Source: Tubulanus polymorphus (taxonomy: Eukaryota; Nemertea; Palaeonemertea; Tubulaniformes; Tubulanidae). From it: DNA of 64,000 bases. Position 1 is the first letter of the stretch, and every line of letters begins with the position of its first letter. Positions 40,301 to 46,300 of the stretch are shown one piece after another. The notes under the pieces are model-generated. The model was not told the origin of the DNA and searched no databases. It worked only from the letters and a program-made list of their open reading frames with translations. The translations under genes and the position numbers were made by a program. Location: the NCBI RefSeq assembly GCF_964204645.1, contig NC_134029.1:18494450-18558449 (forward strand). The letters run 5' to 3'.

Positions 40301-43300
40301 CTATCAGAGTTGAAATTGTCCCGTACGATTTAATCCTACAGCAAAATTTTTGGATCTGGAAAAATGGAACACGGTCCTGTTATTGCTTTATAGTCCCCCT
40401 GTGAGCTGAGCCACATTTTCAGATTTTAGTGAAAACACGAATTTTGAAATACCAATTTAGTTACCCGTTTATCAGGAGTTGAAGCCTGATATAGAAATCA
40501 TGATGAACTTTCCTCCATAAAACTTAATTGATTAATCCTGCTTAAAGTCCTGAAAGTAGAAGTGATACCTCGCATGTTTTATTAATGATATCGTTAAATT
40601 TTCACTATGCGCGGTGTTTCGACCGGCAGGTTAATATGTCCATCAAACATTCATTTTACATTCATCGCTTTCGTTTCTGTTGGAAATGAATTAGAAATAG
40701 GCAGATTACGATTACAATTCCGTATGAGTTTTATGCAGTTTAAGTGTTTTACAAATATTCTATGTTTTCCTAATCGATTGTTCTCACTTTGACATCGACA
40801 TGCACACCACTGTTATATACAGATATGTGTATAGATACTAACCGTACTGTTATTGCAGTTTAGAATATGTGCATTTTTTCATCACGAATTACTAAAGTCT
40901 TTTCGAGGCGAATGCGGAGTTGCTAACCAACTATCTCTTATTAGTCGCGATTACGCAACTTTTTTTAACCTGGGACAAATTTGGTCTGTGCTAGGTTAAG
41001 CCCGTTCACCAAATCATTGCTAAAATCCTTTGAACCTAAACATATATTTGTTTGGTATATACATTGGTTTTGATTAATTGAATTTGTTCATATTTAAAAA
41101 AACATTCGCATTGCTTCTAAATGCCTTCGTGCCTTGTTGACACTGACCAAATTTGGCCCTACCAAAGACGTCGGACCAGGCCCGTGCCAAATTTTAGCAC
41201 CATGGGTCAAAATATGCTATGTGAACTAACTGGTTTTGATGAGACTTGCCTCATTTGCCACGGCATAGTTTTAAAATCATTTTAGGAACGAGTAAGTGGT
41301 TTATTTTCGATGCTCTCTTTTAATGAAGCATTGGCCAAATTTGACCAATTTGTCCCGGCCAAAATTGTTTCCTTGTGATTGCGGCTTATATTGAAACATG
41401 ATTTTATGCCCATATTGTATACTGAAGAGTTTATTCTTCTTATTTGTATATAATTTCCCCGATGAACATTTCTTTTTCCTGATTGAGAACTTCACCTGTT
41501 GGTTGGCAACTTGGTTCGTCTATCGAAACTGGGTTTGAAAATATTCCCACGAAGAATATTCTATGTTTCGATTCACAAGAGCATGGAATTTTCAATGCTA
41601 GGTTGAGTTTCACAGAAATACGGTTTTATTCCATAATACATGCCATGACGGTCGGGTGGCAACCTTAGACATTCTTAAGGTATACCATCATTACTGGGTA
41701 TACAGAGAACATACGATTCCATATACAAAGTTAGAATTCATCGAGTTGAAAGTAAACTTATTTTGATTCATGAATTTTTGATTCTTTACTCTGACAATGA
41801 ACTGTCTAGATTTACAAAATAAATACATGTCAAGGTTGCACCGGTCTGGTGGCAACGTAAGACATTGTTGAGATATACCAACACTTCGGGTTCCCTGAGT
41901 TGAAATTAAACTTCAAGTTAAAATCAAGTTAAAATCTAACACAGAACTGTCGAACTGGGTCGTAGTAATAAGATTGTGTGTCATTAAGGAAATATGTGAA
42001 ACTGAGCCTAGTTTTTAGCTTAAACTTACTTATGATTCAAACTTTGATTAAAACTTTTTTTTTCAAATTATCTATATAGGAACAAGAGGAAGCTGACCGG
42101 TCTCACAGGCAGATCAAAGATGTCGAGGACAGTAAGTTATTACTGTTGAAGACTGGCGCAGCTCCTGATGTTGTTATAAGATCGACTGAACAGCATAAAA
42201 TCGAGTCCACTTATAACAGGTAATTATCACCGATATAAATTATACCGTTACGCGTTGCCATGCATGATTTCCAGCAATTACTCAAAAATATCCGATATTC
42301 AATTGTAGTTAGTTAGAAATCCATTGTCGGCTACTTTCAATTATATGATTTAATTCATGCCTGTTGAGCAAGGGATGTCGATCCGCGGTGTGTCGACGGG
42401 GAGTCGATAAATTAGAACTTGGAACATTCTCAAGATTCCTGGCAAATCCTTAGCCTATTACCTGGTACCGTATTATGTTACCTGTTATCATATTATTTAT
42501 AGAAAACTTTTTCTTTTTTTTCATTTTATAAGATGTTTCTATAAAAACCTCTTTGACGGTCTTTCTCACATGATACTGCCAAATGTGTTAAAAAGAACAA
42601 TAATACGCTGAGTCTACTTGGCTTTCAGTCAAGATTGTACATCATAGGCCTGTATGGCGATTCACCGGAATCTCTGCAGCAAATATCAACTGATAATTGA
42701 ATCATATGCATAAACCCTACTGTTTCACACGAGGTCACACAGGAACTAAAATTCTGATAACTGATACAGCCTTCGGCGGTCATACGTGTCAACTCTCGTT
42801 ATCGCTTCTGAACTTGTGACAATTTCTCAGCTCCGTCGGTATTTCATTTACATTCGACCTTATTCGGTATACACGCGGAGATGACCTGTCATTTTAAGTT
42901 GTTGATACCGAAGTGTTGATACTTACATAGTTTACCGATCAGGTTACGACAAGAATTCCATTCATTTTACGGAGATTACGAATTTATCGATCTGGCGCAT
43001 AATTGGTCGGATAATCAAATATATCAACGATATCAATGTCCTACATATTCTAATTTGTACGGTAAACATGTATGTTTGTTAGCATAACTTTGGGGACCAC
43101 GAATTCAGTGCGGAATATTTGCGTCAGAATTATGCTCGACCGGCTAGCATAAGGCAGAAAAATAAAAGTTATAAAATAATTCCCTATGTTTTACACTCTT
43201 ATATGGCTATGGAAGTTGTACCAAACTAAAAAGCTTGTCTCTAACCCGCAACGTTTTTTGGCTGTTCATTAACATGGCTGGATGCATAATGCATATACCA

Positions 43301-46300
43301 ACAATATTAACTTACATTTACGAAATATTGTATGCCCAGACATTATGTGAATGGTCTTTTGGCGCAAGTTTATGCTTTTCAGCCCATTTTCAGGCTCGGT
43401 TAATCTCTAGCGCGAAGAGACCACAGCTTAGCAATTTACACAAGTGTGTTAAGTGAACCTGAATGAATGAACGGAGGCAATATGATCATGAATGAACTAG
43501 GCTTATAATCACCCCATTGAAATAGTACTGTGTATTGCTTCGTGCATAAATAGTAGATTTCTATTGACTTGATTTTGACTTTGACTTGATTTCTGAAATC
43601 ATGGTCAAGTCTCGAACGAGCTCGAAAAATCAGCTTAGCATGTTTTTTTTCATCACAGTTGAACGATTGTTATTGATATGATAATTATTTCACCTTGACT
43701 CGATATAATACAACAAAGTAATTCTTTATAGAGTGTTTGACTCTGGAAATCCAGAGTGTGAACCCCTACATTACCGTGGTGTCCCTGAGCAAGACACTTA
43801 TCCTCATTGCCTGTCTTCACCCAGGATAAATGGGTACCTGACCTGATAAAATTACTCCTGAGCAGCTGACAGCTGCTCAGATGTTACTGCTCCCCATGGA
43901 GAGATTACTGATAAATGGTTAGAGTTATAGGCTGGGGGTAATGATATCATTGTAATGGAAAGTGGACATTGTATCACAGTGAAAAGGGCGCAGACTGCAT
44001 CAAACTCAACTAACTCAAAGTTACAAAGATGAAATTGCGTGAAAATTGCAAGTGTAAATTCTCTATATACTGGTGACATTGGTAAAAATACGGTTATAGT
44101 ACCTGGAAGTATGAATATTGCAAATGCGAGTGAAACTGTTACGAGCATTATTGTCGTGCGTTTTTATTTTGTAAATTTCTGGTCAGACAAAACCACTTTT
44201 GAACCTCTGAATAACTGAACTATTATAACAGAATTTGATAGAATAATCAAAGAAAAAGGTAGAAAGTTATCGTAAATGACAATTATGGAGGAAAATGGTT
44301 TGATATATTATTTATATTTGGTTTGATAATTTCTAGTAACATCCAAAATACTGGTCGGTGAAATGCATCAACAAAGCAGGTGTGAGATATAGAGCCATAG
44401 CATTCACAGTGATAATTGTCGATATAATAAATCTAGCGAATCTCGGTGCGCATATCAAACGAGAAGTGATCGGGAAGAGCACGACTGCCGCACGTTCTAG
44501 AGATATCGCTACTATCAACCACGAACTATTGCTGTTTACGAGTACCACCATTAATTCATAGATTTGACAACTGATCGGTGAATTCAACTGGACCGTCTTT
44601 AAAACGGAGGAGAACAAACTGTAAAACAGGCATCAGCTTAAAATTGATGCAGTATGTAAAATCACTGAGAGACAAAACAATAAGATAGTTAGCGTAGGAA
44701 TCTGCGGAATCTGCGACTTATCGACTCGATAAGCCGCACAGATTTTAAAACATTCAGCACCGCAGCTTCAGTACTGAGACTCGGTTTTATTAGCCTCGGT
44801 TTTATTAGCCAGTCTTAACTTGTGGTTAATTCAACTATAAGTCTTTTGAGTCAAGATTTTTAAAAACAATTAAAACCGGTTTACGATTACAGAACACGGG
44901 CTACAATTGCTCAAAAGTTGGTTAAAGATAACCATTGGTTGAATTTCATGGTAACAGTGGACTTTTAATTGTCACTATATCAATTATCGAAGGGTTAACT
45001 CTAACCAACTTTTTTTGGGCAACTGACACCAGGACTTCAGTCCTGATTCCCTAAGTTGATTTCATTTTCAACGTATTCAAGATTCGAATGTAGAAAACCA
45101 TTGATTTGGAACTGACTCGATCAGAGTTCCTCGCCTTGAATGTATTAAGTATTAATCATCGTCTTAAGAATGTTGACGAATATCGAGAAACGACTGAATG
45201 AAATTCCAGTGTCATATTTACTGTTTACCCAGCAGGGTCAGGTGTTTAGGTCAACAACCACTTTAAATTTCTCCCGCCGAGAATATAAGCTCAATCCAAA
45301 TTCCATTGTGAATGGATGTGCGTTTAAAAAATGACATCTTTTGTGGTAATTGGCGACCGGCATAGAGCATTTCTCGTCAACAAAAGAGGATCGAATTTTG
45401 CCCGAAAATATAGGTTTACATGATAATTTCTTGTTTTTATAGGATGTGTTGTATACACTGGATTTATAGGTAAAATTTGAATTTCTAAAGTTGAGAATAT
45501 CTTTTTTTCTATGGCAGAAAACAAGATGACGAGGACGCACAACTTGAATATCCGCGAGATGAGGATGAGAAAAAACGTCAGCTTGACTATGAACGACGTC
45601 GGCGGATAGATGAACAAAAACGCAAACTAGAAATTGTAAGTTTAAGTTTTTGATTTTAACGGGTACGTGAGAGTGGATTTTCTACCACTGCAGCACATAC
45701 TCCTCTGATTTTGATTATTTCTGCTGTTGCTCTTAGAGTACCGTCATAATTTTCTTTTGAAAAATAAAAACTGCGAATTCTTGTTGTATAAAACAGGGTG
45801 TTTATGGGTTTTAGAAAGTTTAGGAAAATGGCAATTTTTTCATGACCCTGGAAAAGCTATGTAAATTTTGTTTTATTCTCTGTGGCTATGTAAAATCTGA
45901 AAATGGTCTCAAAAAAGAATTTTCTTTCAATTTTGAATTATGGGCTGTATGCCTAATTGTCTTACTAACAATTTTGATGGTAAGAGGGAGTTGTCACTTT
46001 ACAGCAACAAATTGCACATAGCGACTACTCATTTGACAAATATCTTTATGAAAACAATTGGTCAATGCATAAAACAAATGGTTAATGGTAATGATAGTTG
46101 TAACCAATTTACTTAGAATGGGAATCTATATGGGGATGTGTAACTTAGGGTCTATGGAAAATCTATAATCTGGGTACGGAAAATGAAATTGGTTAACCTG
46201 TAGTCAGGAAAACGCATTTCTACACAATATGTACTGGTAATTGTCATACGATATCTGGGGAAGGAGTTTTTGCTAAGTATAAAAAGTGGAGTGATAAGGT

